DNA of 64,000 nt from Thermaurantimonas sp046295455 (GCA_046295455.1 JBKBNI010000003.1:124001-188000); one strand, 5' to 3'; numbered from the stretch's first letter, positions 15,961-26,238 are shown. The notes: generated from the sequence alone by a model not told the origin. Translations and numbers: made by a program.

Positions 15961-18900
15961 TTAGAACGCATTGAGGTCCACAGGTCTCATGGCTCCAAAC
16001 CATTTAACGACTTTATGACCAATGCCAAATGCATCTACATGGATTATATACATGCCACTCGCAATGGGAATTCCATAGTTGTTTCTAAGATCCCATTCCA
16101 CCCAAGTGTCCGTATTGTCTTTGGTGATGGTTCTCACGAGTTCTCCATTGGTTGTGAAGATGTTGATGTTACATCTCACAGGCAGATTGATGATTTTAAC
16201 CCGATTGTCGAGCTGAGAGGTTTCGTACACAGAGTATGCGAAGTAGGGATTAGGAACGACACCAATCAGATCAAGTGCATTTTTTGCAGTTTGCATATCA
16301 TTTGTGCGGGCAGCGATACTGTTTGTGCTGAATTTATACATCGGATTTCCATTGTTTCCATTCGGGTTATTGCTGAAAGATGTGCTGTAATTGGCAAAGG
16401 ATCTGGATACACGCAACTTGATAGTGACTTCCGACGGTATGCTCACGTTGGGGTCAACGTTAAATCCTGGAGCAGTCACAGGAATATTAACCCAGTCAAT
16501 ATTTCTGAATACAGCTGCTCTGTTAATCGGTGAATTAAGGTTGCTGATTTCGTTAAACAATGGGAAATCCTGTGGATTATTTCCACTGTAGGTCAGGTCC
16601 AGAGGTTGTCCCAATCCATTTAATCCATCGGCCGCAAATACATACACGTAATGTTGACCACCAAAGACGAAATTTCCGAGTTTGTCCTGAACTTCAGAAG
16701 TAGGATTCCAGCGCATGTCATTGCCTCTCTGTCCGACCCGGAAGGAGTTCTCTCCAAAAGCCATGTGAAGTCTACGTCCGGTCTCTACATCGATGGCATA
16801 TCCCGGGAAGAATGACCAACCTTGTGGAATAGATGAATCTTCAACCAACTGGCCATTAACAAGGCTTAACGACGTACTTTTTCTTAATTCAAACTTATTA
16901 GCCCCACCGATAGCGAGTGCAGGTTCTTCACACAATTCAAAAACAGGCACACGTGTCCATTTACTGCGGTCGCTGGTGATCACAATGTTGATGGAACGCA
17001 CCAGAGATATATCGCGTCTTGGAGTTTGTGCACGTGCAGGCCCCATACCCAGATTGTTTGGCAAGTTAAGGGTGTTGGTACGAGCCAGTGTGTACGGCGC
17101 CCATGTACCATCCACAAATGTGGCAAAGAATCGGCATGGATCCATGGGCTCAGTGATATTGGTATTTGGAAGAACAAAAGTCTGGTCAGGATACAAATTG
17201 GCTGGAGGCTGTGTCGCGACCGTATTGGTGCCCACAGCAATCCAATTACGAGGTGTAAAGGAAGTATTGTCACTTATTCCTGACAGCCAAGCTTTGTTAG
17301 GATCAGTATATACAACCTGAGAACCTACTACACCATTTCTATAGGAGCAAGTCCAGTCTCTGCCCGGATCGTTGAAATTGCTAAGAGACACAGACAACCC
17401 TAGTTCAGGAATAATCTGCTCATTGGGAAAGCTCAATGTAGTATCACTAAAGACGGGATTGGCTAGTGATCCACCGGTGATGACCCATCTGGCTGTATCA
17501 CCTACACCCAAAACCCTGAGATCAAAGTCTCCTGCAGGTACCCTTTTTGGGTCAACTACTTTAATGTCCAAAGGACCGAAACCGGGTAAATATGCCAACT
17601 CATCTGATCTACCTTCGTTAACTATTTTTTCTTCGATGTCCGGGCGCAAATCCAGAAATTTCCCCATGTTTCCAAGACCCTCATAGCGGATGATTTCGGG
17701 TGAATCCCCATAATTTGCACCCAAAATCAGACCGTTCTGTTCCGGTTTGGTAATTCGAGGAATTCCTTTGAAGACCACAATTCCTTCAGCCCCAGAGGTC
17801 CTTCTACCGGCAAGGAATGGTGTCTGTTGAGATTGCTCCGGTTTAGCGGGATCAAAGGGTGCAAACTGGTTAACAGCATAGGCAACAACTATAAAGAAAT
17901 ACTCCTTGTGATTGATTAATCGTCTGTTGGTACCCGTAGCAAAAGCATCCTCTAAAATCCGAAAGGACATTCGGATGCCGTTATTATTGGCCTGAATAGT
18001 CATATCCTGGGGCACAAGGGCATTCATAGACGCGTCTCGCGTATAGTTAATAAGCTGCCCATATTGATTGCGGATATCACACTGAGCTACAAGACGAGAC
18101 AACGACGGATTGTACAAATCTGCGACGCTTACATTGGCGTCTTTTAACTGGAAGATCTGGAAGCCTTCAAACTTGTAGTCATAATAACCGGTATCACGTG
18201 CTATTTGAATTTCCTGTGGAGTAGCATTGGGTGGATCTGGGATAAGTGGATCACGTTGACGATATTTCAGATTGAAATTATTTGACGTCTCATCATAAAC
18301 AAGATTTAAAATTAACTCTCTGTCAAGTTCTACCATATCCACTCTGGGTCCGTCGGGGCCGTCGAGCAGCTGAAAGCAGTTGTCAAAGAGTTTCTGGGCT
18401 TTATCATCAGCTATGATGACAAGTTCCATGGATGCAAACAAGTCATCTGAAAAGAAATTTCTTGCCCACACAGCGCCTGTGGTAATGAAGTTGAGAGCTC
18501 CAGGTGCCAGGGAGAAAGGCCCAGCACAGTGCAATCCTCTTTTATCGGCTTTGTTGGCTGGAGATTCCCACCATCCGCCGTTGGGAAGCGGCTCATCAGG
18601 TTTATATGCTCCTGTGGTGTCAAATGAAAGTCCAGGATAAGCGAAGAATGTTCGTTCACCCGAACCATCCACCGTAAAGCCGTCACCGTTGTTTGTATTT
18701 CCTCTTCCGCTCGGATTTTCGATCACAAGTGGATTCCCGTTTCTCCAAATACATTGAAGATATTGGTAAAATTCGGCGGCATTTCTCGGGTCGGTGGTAT
18801 TTGGATTGACCCCGGGACTTCCGGTATTGTTGTAGTACATAAATCCACTCATGATAATGCGTTCATTTCGGCCAATGCTCGGATCTTCCGGCTGACAAAT

Positions 18901-20040
18901 TCCAAAATCATCGCGCACGCCATCAACACAACCGTCACGATCATTATCGATTCCGTCAAAATAGTCAGCAAAAGGTCCCTGGAAGAAGTCTAAGCCAATG
19001 GCCGGTGGGAATGGCCCGTACCCAAGCGGACCGGCATCTACAGGCTCAGCATTGTACACATATCCCAAGCCTCTGGCGATGTCGCACCCGATAATGTCGT
19101 CAAAAGGATTACCAAGGTCAGCGTCAAACCAGGTACCAAAAAATGTATTGGTAAGACGAAATGTGGACTTATTGAGAATCCGGTAGTTATAAAAAGTCAT
19201 ATTGTTGATCTCGTCATTGGTCGAAAATGCAAAGGCCTGGGCGCGTATTTCAAAGCCAAGGGCACCGGCTTGCGTTTCGGTGTGGATGTTACCACGATCG
19301 TTGTAAACCCACCAGATGGTCATATCTCCATACAAAAGGTCTATTTCCTTGATTCGGCAGTCGAATACTCTGTCCAGATCATACGCGGGATAATCAAAGC
19401 GGTGGTCGTAGAGATCATTACCGTCCAAATCTATAAAAGGCGCTAATCTGAAATCCAATTCTCCATTGATACCATTGCCCGGCCAATCGCGAATGATGGT
19501 AGGTATTTCATTTTCATAATTTGGATATTTTGCAGCAAGGTCGCAGTCCGGATCGTCTTTACACTGAAGCCAGCCTCTGTGTTTTTCGACTTGTGATCTG
19601 AAGATGATCCAGAATCGGTCGTATGTCCTGCAAATTTCTGCATTGACACTCGCCAATCCGTCGTTTGAAAGGGGGCCCGGCCAGTAGTCATTTCCCCTTT
19701 GGCGATAGGTCATGGCGCCGAGTTTCAGCTGGTTTCCTTCGTCAAGACCACCTAACCAAAGCGCACCGGCAAACATGGAGTGCCGGTTAGAACCTTTGGG
19801 AACTTCATATCTGGGTTGGTTCAGGTTCCACCACATATCGCCGGCGGCAAGTACGGTGGCACGAACATTATTCAGGTTTAGGTCGGCCTGAGCTGTAGCA
19901 GGAGCACACAGTTCCTGCAGGGTTCTTCCTGTCCGTTTTTTAGGACTCCCAAGACCAGGAATCTCACGAGCCTGAATCAGTGAAACCGCATTTACAAGTG
20001 TCAGAATAAAAAAGACCCTTATCCAATTCATATTTACCAT
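15961..20040 (-). CDS. Very large T9SS cargo protein encoded with a TonB receptor and PorV-like protein
   Basis: A 1359-aa protein with a signal peptide (alternative start at the fourth codon, 20031). An early block, NLNNVRATVLAAGDMWWNLN and SMFAGALWLGGLD, recurs in Bacteroidota surface proteins as I recall them. The middle contains many W/Y/N-rich strands and a calcium-binding-like DGIDNDRDGCVDG loop (about residue 364). A region near residues 800-900 looks Ig-like. The end (about 1255-1359: LIGVVPNPYFAYSVYE, NINIFTTNGELVRTI, GIPIASGMYIIHV, GHKVVKWFG) is a FlgD/T9SS-type C-terminal domain. It lies 7 bases from the TonB receptor stop, so they are surely co-transcribed. No enzymatic motif found. 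It is probably a surface component working with the receptor. Confidence 0.82.
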   Translation of the reverse strand: MVNMNWIRVFFILTLVNAVSLIQAREIPGLGSPKKRTGRTLQELCAPATAQADLNLNNVRATVLAAGDMWWNLNQPRYEVPKGSNRHSMFAGALWLGGLDEGNQLKLGAMTYRQRGNDYWPGPLSNDGLASVNAEICRTYDRFWIIFRSQVEKHRGWLQCKDDPDCDLAAKYPNYENEIPTIIRDWPGNGINGELDFRLAPFIDLDGNDLYDHRFDYPAYDLDRVFDCRIKEIDLLYGDMTIWWVYNDRGNIHTETQAGALGFEIRAQAFAFSTNDEINNMTFYNYRILNKSTFRLTNTFFGTWFDADLGNPFDDIIGCDIARGLGYVYNAEPVDAGPLGYGPFPPAIGLDFFQGPFADYFDGIDNDRDGCVDGVRDDFGICQPEDPSIGRNERIIMSGFMYYNNTGSPGVNPNTTDPRNAAEFYQYLQCIWRNGNPLVIENPSGRGNTNNGDGFTVDGSGERTFFAYPGLSFDTTGAYKPDEPLPNGGWWESPANKADKRGLHCAGPFSLAPGALNFITTGAVWARNFFSDDLFASMELVIIADDKAQKLFDNCFQLLDGPDGPRVDMVELDRELILNLVYDETSNNFNLKYRQRDPLIPDPPNATPQEIQIARDTGYYDYKFEGFQIFQLKDANVSVADLYNPSLSRLVAQCDIRNQYGQLINYTRDASMNALVPQDMTIQANNNGIRMSFRILEDAFATGTNRRLINHKEYFFIVVAYAVNQFAPFDPAKPEQSQQTPFLAGRRTSGAEGIVVFKGIPRITKPEQNGLILGANYGDSPEIIRYEGLGNMGKFLDLRPDIEEKIVNEGRSDELAYLPGFGPLDIKVVDPKRVPAGDFDLRVLGVGDTARWVITGGSLANPVFSDTTLSFPNEQIIPELGLSVSLSNFNDPGRDWTCSYRNGVVGSQVVYTDPNKAWLSGISDNTSFTPRNWIAVGTNTVATQPPANLYPDQTFVLPNTNITEPMDPCRFFATFVDGTWAPYTLARTNTLNLPNNLGMGPARAQTPRRDISLVRSINIVITSDRSKWTRVPVFELCEEPALAIGGANKFELRKSTSLSLVNGQLVEDSSIPQGWSFFPGYAIDVETGRRLHMAFGENSFRVGQRGNDMRWNPTSEVQDKLGNFVFGGQHYVYVFAADGLNGLGQPLDLTYSGNNPQDFPLFNEISNLNSPINRAAVFRNIDWVNIPVTAPGFNVDPNVSIPSEVTIKLRVSRSFANYSTSFSNNPNGNNGNPMYKFSTNSIAARTNDMQTAKNALDLIGVVPNPYFAYSVYETSQLDNRVKIINLPVRCNINIFTTNGELVRTITKDNTDTWVEWDLRNNYGIPIASGMYIIHVDAFGIGHKVVKWFGAMRPVDLNAF

Positions 20041-20047
20041 TTGATGA

Positions 20048-23000
20048 TTAGAAATTAAACATGATACCTAAACGAATCCTTCTTGGCAGACCAAAGTTGA
20101 AAGGACTCAAAAGTCTGACATTATATAGATCTACAAAAGACTGGGCACTTACCTGAGAGTTGATTGCATTCACTGCCTGAGGAGATGTCAAGTATCCGTC
20201 ATCGTCAGGAAGCCCGGTGAAGGGATAAACGGCCACCACATTTCTGGTGTTTAACAGGTTGAGGATCTGGAGATATACATCCATGCCATATGTTTTTCTG
20301 CTTTCTTTATTGAATTTGAAGTCAAACACTTTGTTGATACGGGAGTCTACACGCAACTGCCAGGGAAGTCTTGACCCATTGACCTGACCTATGAGTGGTG
20401 ACTGGGTTTCGGAAGCATTGATAGGGTACGCGAATAACCTGCGTGAGTAAGGCGTTCCTGAATTAGCAGTCACGACGAAGTTTATACCGGCGTTTTCAAA
20501 TACGCGCTTGTTAAACCAGACAGGCCCATTGTAATTAACACCTTTTCCATAGCGATAGTCAAGACGTGTCACGATCCGGTGACGGGTATCAAAACTCAAC
20601 GGGAGGATGTAGCGGATATTGGGCTGGCCGGAGCGCGCCAGATTGGCTCCTGAGTTAGGACCTGAACCGGTACCATCAGCAAATTGAAGGGTATAGTTGG
20701 CAGTGAGACTCACATTACCGGTGCGACGCAGATCGTACTCAAAGGTGAAACCTTTGACTGTACCGAAGTCCCGGTTACCATATGTAATATATGTATTAGG
20801 ATATGCTTGCGTAAGGGCTATGGTCTGCATCATGTCGCGCATTTCGCGATAAAATGCAGCGAGCTTTAGCACAGAACGCGAAGAGAGTACCTGCTGAAAT
20901 CCGAGCTCGTAATCAGTTGTGCGCTGAGGTCTGAGATTTGGATTACTAATCGGATCAAGAAGGTTTTTGCCGAATTCGAGCTCCATTATCTCAATGGGAT
21001 TAAACCGCGATAATCCTACATCAGGGCGCTGTGCCAGAACGTCGTAATGCGCATAAAACAGTGCCACATCAGAAATGGGGAAGTTGAAACTCACACGCGG
21101 CATTACGATGACCTGCGGACGATAATCTGCAAACGATGAGGGACCAAGGCGTTGATTTTCAGGCCTGTCATACAACACGGGTCGCACGTTACCGCCCCCA
21201 AGGTCTGCGATTACTTTCGGATTATCGATTCGGCGACCTTGTATATCATACCAATCGTCTCCACTTCGGAAACCTACAACATTCGAAAACTCATTTCCGC
21301 CAAGAAAGTAGTTGTAGTTATCCACGTACAAGGCATAATTGTCTCCGATGTTGGAAGGAATATTTCCTCTGATATTCGGAAAAATTCCGTTTCGCACTTC
21401 ACCGACTGTCACGCCGGGATACAAATTGTAAGGGTCGCGAAGAACAGGCTGATTGAGATCAAAATAGTCCACGCGAACTCCCACATTGAATCGAAGGTCA
21501 TAAAACTCAAATTGATCCTGGATGTATCCGGCTACATAGATAGGCTCAAATGCCCCAATTGGTCGTAGCAATCTACCATCAGCACCTCGTCGGGTGAAGA
21601 AATCATTGATGGAAACACGGCGATCCGAAATTCGTCCGGTATGGTCAAATCCATAGTATCCGACTAATCTGGATCCACTCAGGTTAATCAACTCATCAGC
21701 ACTAAACAAGTCAAGCGAAAATACAGAAGGATCATAACTGAATACATTCAGAAAATCCAATCCATTGGGATCGAGCCCGATACGCCTTCTGAAGCGCTCA
21801 TCAAAGGCATTTTGCTTTTCAGCATCGAATTTTCTGGGATAAAAAATTGTGTCAAGAAAAACTCCGTTTTCATCGCGCACCGGCATTGGGTTACCGAAGT
21901 CTAACTCCCGGATATGGTCATTCTGAAGCTGCTGCATGAGTCCCCAAAGACCATTAGCCCCTACACTGAATGATCTGTCAACTCTCTGCTCAAACTCAAA
22001 TCCGGTGATAATCTGGTGTTTGTCATATTCAAAGCTGAAGGATCCTGTAACGCGAAACTGAGAGAATCGGCCTTTGCTATATCCAGCAATTTGAGCCCCA
22101 ACATTGCCCCACAAGCCATTGTACACCGTCTGAGGATTGTCGCCGTTCCACAGAGCTCTGCCCTGGCGTAGAGCATCATAGGTTCTCGTATTACCAAGAA
22201 ATGGATTCTCTCGCACGGTTTCATAAAAAATCTCCGTATACCGGGCTCTAACAGGATTGTAAGGTCCAGGTCTGAAGGTGATAGCTGTATCAAAAGGCAC
22301 AATAGCTAACCAACCTTCTAATCCGGTAGCAGTGTCTGTGCCATAAGTGTAAAAGAAAGATTGAAAGCGATCGAAATATCCGATGTGACCATAAGCAAAA
22401 ATATTGTCACCAAAGCGCGGGTCAAAACTCCTGCGCTCGCTTCTGGAATAATCGACTTGGATTTGATAATAGGCATTTTTGATTTTAGAAGTACTTTGAG
22501 ATGTACCCAATGATTGTTGAAATCTTCCAAATACCGCCCAGTCACTGTTTACGGAAGCTCCGTAATTTTCGTAATTAAACAAGGAATTAAAAAAACTTGG
22601 ATCCCTGCCCCAACGAGACGTTAATCGTCCACCAAGCAGAAAATTTGAGTTGGCACCTGTTTTTATATTGATGTTGGACTGAAAGCGAAATTCATTTCTG
22701 GCGGCATTCAGACGGGCAGGAATTTCTTCCAAATCGTCCATTGTAATAAATTCTGAATTGTAGAGCACTCCCAAACCCAGGTTAGCAGGTCTTACAGGCG
22801 TTTTCTGTAAATCTCTTAAAATATCTTCCCGCACACGATATTGCTTTGTAATAAATGGCCGAGGGTCAGCTTCATACTGATATTCTGAAGATAATAAAAA
22901 GCCCACGATGGGTTGTCCTTTGCGTTTGAGAATTGGCCCTCCGGCTGTAAAAGCAAAAAGGTTAAAATGATAGGCATCAAATGGAGAAGAGGTCAACACC

Positions 23001-23695
23001 TCCGCTTCACCGAAATAATTAGCAGAAGGGCCTTTTGTAGTAGTTGAGATAATCCCACCAATCGCGTCACCAAACTGTGCCGGAATACCGCCTGTATAGA
23101 CCTGCTGCTGGGCAATAGCACCTTGAGGAAGCGAAAGGCTCCCGCGCACTCTCACCCCATCTATAAAGTATGTGGTAGCATCCTCTCGTCCACCGCGTAT
23201 GCTAATACCTCCACCTTCTACTGCCTGAAAAGCACCTGCAGTCTGTGCGGCTACTGCAGCTACGTCGCGCACAGCCATTTGGGTAATTTCTTCTGAAGTG
23301 ACTACCGTTTTATTATCTACAAGAGGCTTTTCCCAGGTGATGACTACTTCTGAGAGCATTTCAGTAGATTCTTGAAGCGGTACATTAAGTGTTGTGGCTT
23401 CATTCGGCCTGATCAGAATACCCGCAATAGTTGCCTTGGCATACCCTACAGCGGTGACTTCTACATTGTATGTACCGGGATTAAGAGGTGATATATTGTA
23501 GTTACCGTTGTCGTCACTGGCTGTACCTTTAACTATGGCTCCTGCCTTATCTTTTACCACCACATTGGCAAAGGGAACTGGTTCTCTCGGATTTCCCTTT
23601 TCGAATATCCTTCCTATCAGACGTCCCGGTCGCTCCTGAGCTTTGATCGAAACCGCTAATGAGAGCAAGGTAAGGATGAGTATTCTTTTCACCAT
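20048..23695 (-). CDS. TonB-dependent receptor with N-terminal carboxypeptidase-regulatory domain
   Basis: A 1215-aa outer-membrane transporter energised by TonB. A signal peptide (1-19) precedes a carboxypeptidase-regulatory-like beta-sandwich (about 22-110: GRLIGRIFEKGN, GNYNISPLNPGTYNVEVTAVGY). The plug domain (about 120-230) has AVEGGGISIRGGREDATTYF and DGVRV. A beta barrel runs to RRIRLGIMFNF. TonB-box-like residues near EEITQ cannot be fixed by eye. No SusD partner is adjacent; instead the next genes encode a giant T9SS protein and a PorV-like protein. The substrate is unknown. It heads the operon; the 5' region to about 23900 is AT-rich and should carry the promoter. Confidence 0.92.
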   Translation of the reverse strand: MVKRILILTLLSLAVSIKAQERPGRLIGRIFEKGNPREPVPFANVVVKDKAGAIVKGTASDDNGNYNISPLNPGTYNVEVTAVGYAKATIAGILIRPNEATTLNVPLQESTEMLSEVVITWEKPLVDNKTVVTSEEITQMAVRDVAAVAAQTAGAFQAVEGGGISIRGGREDATTYFIDGVRVRGSLSLPQGAIAQQQVYTGGIPAQFGDAIGGIISTTTKGPSANYFGEAEVLTSSPFDAYHFNLFAFTAGGPILKRKGQPIVGFLLSSEYQYEADPRPFITKQYRVREDILRDLQKTPVRPANLGLGVLYNSEFITMDDLEEIPARLNAARNEFRFQSNINIKTGANSNFLLGGRLTSRWGRDPSFFNSLFNYENYGASVNSDWAVFGRFQQSLGTSQSTSKIKNAYYQIQVDYSRSERRSFDPRFGDNIFAYGHIGYFDRFQSFFYTYGTDTATGLEGWLAIVPFDTAITFRPGPYNPVRARYTEIFYETVRENPFLGNTRTYDALRQGRALWNGDNPQTVYNGLWGNVGAQIAGYSKGRFSQFRVTGSFSFEYDKHQIITGFEFEQRVDRSFSVGANGLWGLMQQLQNDHIRELDFGNPMPVRDENGVFLDTIFYPRKFDAEKQNAFDERFRRRIGLDPNGLDFLNVFSYDPSVFSLDLFSADELINLSGSRLVGYYGFDHTGRISDRRVSINDFFTRRGADGRLLRPIGAFEPIYVAGYIQDQFEFYDLRFNVGVRVDYFDLNQPVLRDPYNLYPGVTVGEVRNGIFPNIRGNIPSNIGDNYALYVDNYNYFLGGNEFSNVVGFRSGDDWYDIQGRRIDNPKVIADLGGGNVRPVLYDRPENQRLGPSSFADYRPQVIVMPRVSFNFPISDVALFYAHYDVLAQRPDVGLSRFNPIEIMELEFGKNLLDPISNPNLRPQRTTDYELGFQQVLSSRSVLKLAAFYREMRDMMQTIALTQAYPNTYITYGNRDFGTVKGFTFEYDLRRTGNVSLTANYTLQFADGTGSGPNSGANLARSGQPNIRYILPLSFDTRHRIVTRLDYRYGKGVNYNGPVWFNKRVFENAGINFVVTANSGTPYSRRLFAYPINASETQSPLIGQVNGSRLPWQLRVDSRINKVFDFKFNKESRKTYGMDVYLQILNLLNTRNVVAVYPFTGLPDDDGYLTSPQAVNAINSQVSAQSFVDLYNVRLLSPFNFGLPRRIRLGIMFNF

Positions 23696-23910
23696 TTCTT
23701 AAACGTTAAAGTTTGGGTAATTGAGGGCATAAATTAAAAACAATTCAAATAAATTGCCAATACAAGCATCAAGATTTTTTCCTTTTGACATCTCAGGTTG
23801 TATCTTTCTGATTTTATTTTTGTTATAATTAGGTTAAAGGGCGATTAATAAAAATTGAAACAGCGATAATAAGTGTACACGGCATATTTTTTGGAAATTT
23901 GTTGTATAAA

Positions 23911-24345
23911 ATGAACCATACTCTTGGCCAAATCTGCGCATTTACCTTGTTTTTAACGGCTGCGTGCAGAGGTAGCGAACCGCATTTGGTGCCTAATGTT
24001 CCAGTGGATGAATTGATTTATCTCAACCTGCCGTCGAGCGCTCCGCTCCAGGCACCCGGCGGCTGGATTTATCACCCGGGAGGTTTCAGGGGGCTTGTCA
24101 TTTATCGGGCATTTTTCAATGGTAATGCCGATGATTTCAGAGCGTTTGACCGGACCTGTCCGAATCACGTCTCTCAGCCGTGCGGCAGAGTCTTTGTTAA
24201 TTCTGATAATGTCACGCTTTCCTGTGAATGCGACAGTGCGCGGTATATACTCTTCGACGGAACACCGGCCAGCGGCAACCAATCTCAGCCTCTCCGCCAG
24301 TATAGGATCCAGTTTTTCGGTACAAGTATCCGCGTATTTAATTGA
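23911..24345 (+). CDS. Lipoprotein with a degenerate Rieske-like fold
   Basis: A 144-aa protein from the ATG at 23911 (an upstream TTG is possible). The signal ends in TAAC, a lipobox. The C-terminal part reads AFDRTCPNHVSQPCGRVF, then VTLSCECDSARYILFDGTP, SQPLRQYRIQFFGTSIRVF. The layout, with two cysteine-containing loops followed by G-P--PL--Y-V, is that of a Rieske ferredoxin fold. The canonical C-x-H and C-x-x-H cluster ligands are not intact: the second loop is CECD. A 2Fe-2S centre is therefore unlikely, though metal or disulfide binding is possible. It lies 45 bases upstream of an OMP gene on the same strand. Function unknown. Confidence 0.65.
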   Translation: MNHTLGQICAFTLFLTAACRGSEPHLVPNVPVDELIYLNLPSSAPLQAPGGWIYHPGGFRGLVIYRAFFNGNADDFRAFDRTCPNHVSQPCGRVFVNSDNVTLSCECDSARYILFDGTPASGNQSQPLRQYRIQFFGTSIRVFN

Positions 24346-24390
24346 GATATCGGTTTTTCTTGTTTTTATTTGCTGTAAATTTTTTAAAAA

Positions 24391-25260
24391 ATGACCTTCC
24401 GCCATGTTGTATCTTTTTTGATTGTTTTAATTGCTATATCCGCACAATCTCAGAATTATTACCAACAAGGAATTTTTTTAAGGGGTGGCGTTTCATACAA
24501 TTTCAGTCAGCCGTATTCCATCCCGTTCAACAGCTGGCAAAACCGCACCCTCACAGACTCCACGCTCGACATTGAAACAAAATATTTCTCACCCGGCTCG
24601 GGAGCATTAGCGCATGTGGGATTGGGGTATCAGATCAATGATGTCTTCCGGGTAGGGTTGGATGTTGGCTACCAGTTCAGCAGTTCGTCCACTGTCAGAG
24701 ACCTGTACTCTACACGCATCGACACGGTGAATTTTACGTTTGAATCCTCCAGAACATTGATTTCCAATTCTTTTTTATTTACTCCGGAAATCACCTTTAT
24801 GCTTCCGATGGAATATATCACCCGTCCGTATCTTCGACTTGGATTTCCGTTGATTCTGGGGGTAATACAGGAAAAAAATTCAACGATACTGCCAAATTCC
24901 GCAAATTTTTACGACTTCGTCGAATCCCGATCCAATCACATCGGAAAACTCTCGGCAGGACTATCAGGTGCTGTAGGGGTGGAGTGGTCTCTCGACGATA
25001 AATTTTTCATATTTACAGAAATCCGCGCCCTTGGGGCACAGTTTTCTCCGCGTCGATCTGAACTGGTTTTTTACGAAGTAAACGGACAGGGGGAGTTGAA
25101 TCAATTTTCCCGATTTGAGCGCGAGACGGTTTACGAACGTTCTGTACGGATCGCTGATACGGATGAAATCAAAGCCAATGAGCCTAGCCGGGCTCTTCCA
25201 TTCAGCCTCCCCTTCAACCACATCGGCATTTCTGTAGGTATTACCGTTCAGTTGTTTTAA
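24391..25260 (+). CDS. Outer-membrane beta-barrel protein (OmpA/porin-like, unknown role)
   Basis: A 289-aa predicted outer-membrane barrel. The signal peptide (MTFRHVVSFLIVLIAISAQS, about 1-20) is followed by amphipathic strands typical of the Bacteroidota OMP_b-brl class: GIFLRGGVSYNFSQPYSIPF, AHVGLGYQINDVFRVGLDVG, TRPYLRLGFPLILGVI and VEWSLDDKFFIFTEIRALGA. It ends FNHIGISVGITVQLF with a C-terminal aromatic. Likely eight to ten strands. It follows the degenerate Rieske lipoprotein by 45 bases and converges on pfkA with a one-base gap. No catalytic motif is visible. Confidence 0.78.
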   Translation: MTFRHVVSFLIVLIAISAQSQNYYQQGIFLRGGVSYNFSQPYSIPFNSWQNRTLTDSTLDIETKYFSPGSGALAHVGLGYQINDVFRVGLDVGYQFSSSSTVRDLYSTRIDTVNFTFESSRTLISNSFLFTPEITFMLPMEYITRPYLRLGFPLILGVIQEKNSTILPNSANFYDFVESRSNHIGKLSAGLSGAVGVEWSLDDKFFIFTEIRALGAQFSPRRSELVFYEVNGQGELNQFSRFERETVYERSVRIADTDEIKANEPSRALPFSLPFNHIGISVGITVQLF

Positions 25261-25261
25261 G

Positions 25262-26233
25262 CTACTTTGATAAGGTATCGGCTATTTCGAGCAGATAGCG
25301 GTTTAAATCTTTGTTGTGTTTAATGGCTTTGTTAAAGGGCACATACACTATGTCTTTCCCTTGCCTGCCTACCATTACATTATATTTATTGTTTATTAGA
25401 CCTTTGACGGCTGCGTATCCCATTTCACTAGCCAGTACTCTGTCGTAAGCTGACGGACTGCCTCCCCTCTGAATGTGTCCAAGAATGGTAACCCTGACGT
25501 CATATTTGTCAAAATTTTTTTTCACCGCATCGGCCACTTTATATGCTCCACCACTTTCGTCACCTTCGGCTACGATTACGATGGACGAATGTTTTCGTCT
25601 GTTCCAGCCTTCACGAAGCTTTTGTATGAGACCATCGATGTAGGTTGGAGTCTCGGGCACCAGAATGGCTTCGGCTCCACAGGCAATCCCAGAGCGCAGT
25701 GCGATAAATCCGGCATCTCTCCCCATAACCTCTACGATAAATAAGCGGTTGTGTGAGGCGGCCGTGTCGCGCAACTTGTCCACCGCTTCTACCACGGTAT
25801 TTACAGCCGTATCGTATCCTATGGTAGCGTCTGTCCCGAAGAGATCATTATCTATGGTGCCTGGTGCGCCTATGGTGCGTATACCGTGCTCTTCATAGAG
25901 GATTGATGCTCCTTTGAAAGAACCATCGCCACCAATGCACACCAATCCTTCGATGCCATGACGTCTGAGATTTTCAGCAGCTTTGGCCCTGCCCTCCGGT
26001 GTGCGAAACTCTTCACTTCGGGCAGTCTTAAGTATGGTGCCGCCCCGCTGTATGATGTTTGAGACATCGCTGCTTTGCATCGGCAGGATATCCCCCTCGA
26101 TCATTCCCTGATATCCGCGGTAAATGGCATAAACCTTCAGCCCGTCGGTGAGGGCGGTACGAACAGCCGCCCGAATACAGGCATTCATGCCCGGCGCGTC
26201 GCCTCCCGATGTAAAAACTCCGATTGTTTTCAT
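25262..26233 (-). CDS. pfkA: ATP-dependent 6-phosphofructokinase
   Basis: A 323-aa enzyme phosphorylating fructose 6-phosphate in glycolysis. Conserved elements are present: GVFTSGGDAPGMNACIRA at the N-terminus, the ATP loop GGDGSFKGA, the catalytic segment GTIDNDLFGTDATIGYDTA, EVMGRDAGFIAL and LGHIQRGGSPSAYDR. Gly in GGDGS and the GTIDND catalytic Asp fit the ATP-using bacterial A-type enzyme, not the pyrophosphate form. The ATG at 26233 (MKTIGVF) is chosen because it matches family starts; three codons upstream another ATG overlaps the preceding methyltransferase stop. Probably coupled to that gene. Confidence 0.95.
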   Translation of the reverse strand: MKTIGVFTSGGDAPGMNACIRAAVRTALTDGLKVYAIYRGYQGMIEGDILPMQSSDVSNIIQRGGTILKTARSEEFRTPEGRAKAAENLRRHGIEGLVCIGGDGSFKGASILYEEHGIRTIGAPGTIDNDLFGTDATIGYDTAVNTVVEAVDKLRDTAASHNRLFIVEVMGRDAGFIALRSGIACGAEAILVPETPTYIDGLIQKLREGWNRRKHSSIVIVAEGDESGGAYKVADAVKKNFDKYDVRVTILGHIQRGGSPSAYDRVLASEMGYAAVKGLINNKYNVMVGRQGKDIVYVPFNKAIKHNKDLNRYLLEIADTLSK

Positions 26234-26238
26234 GATAT

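Noticed and set aside
23815..23822. TATTTTTG as a promoter of the Rieske-like lipoprotein gene
   Set aside because: It matches the -7 pattern, but lies 88 bases upstream and has no TTG at a suitable distance. Such AT-rich matches occur by chance.
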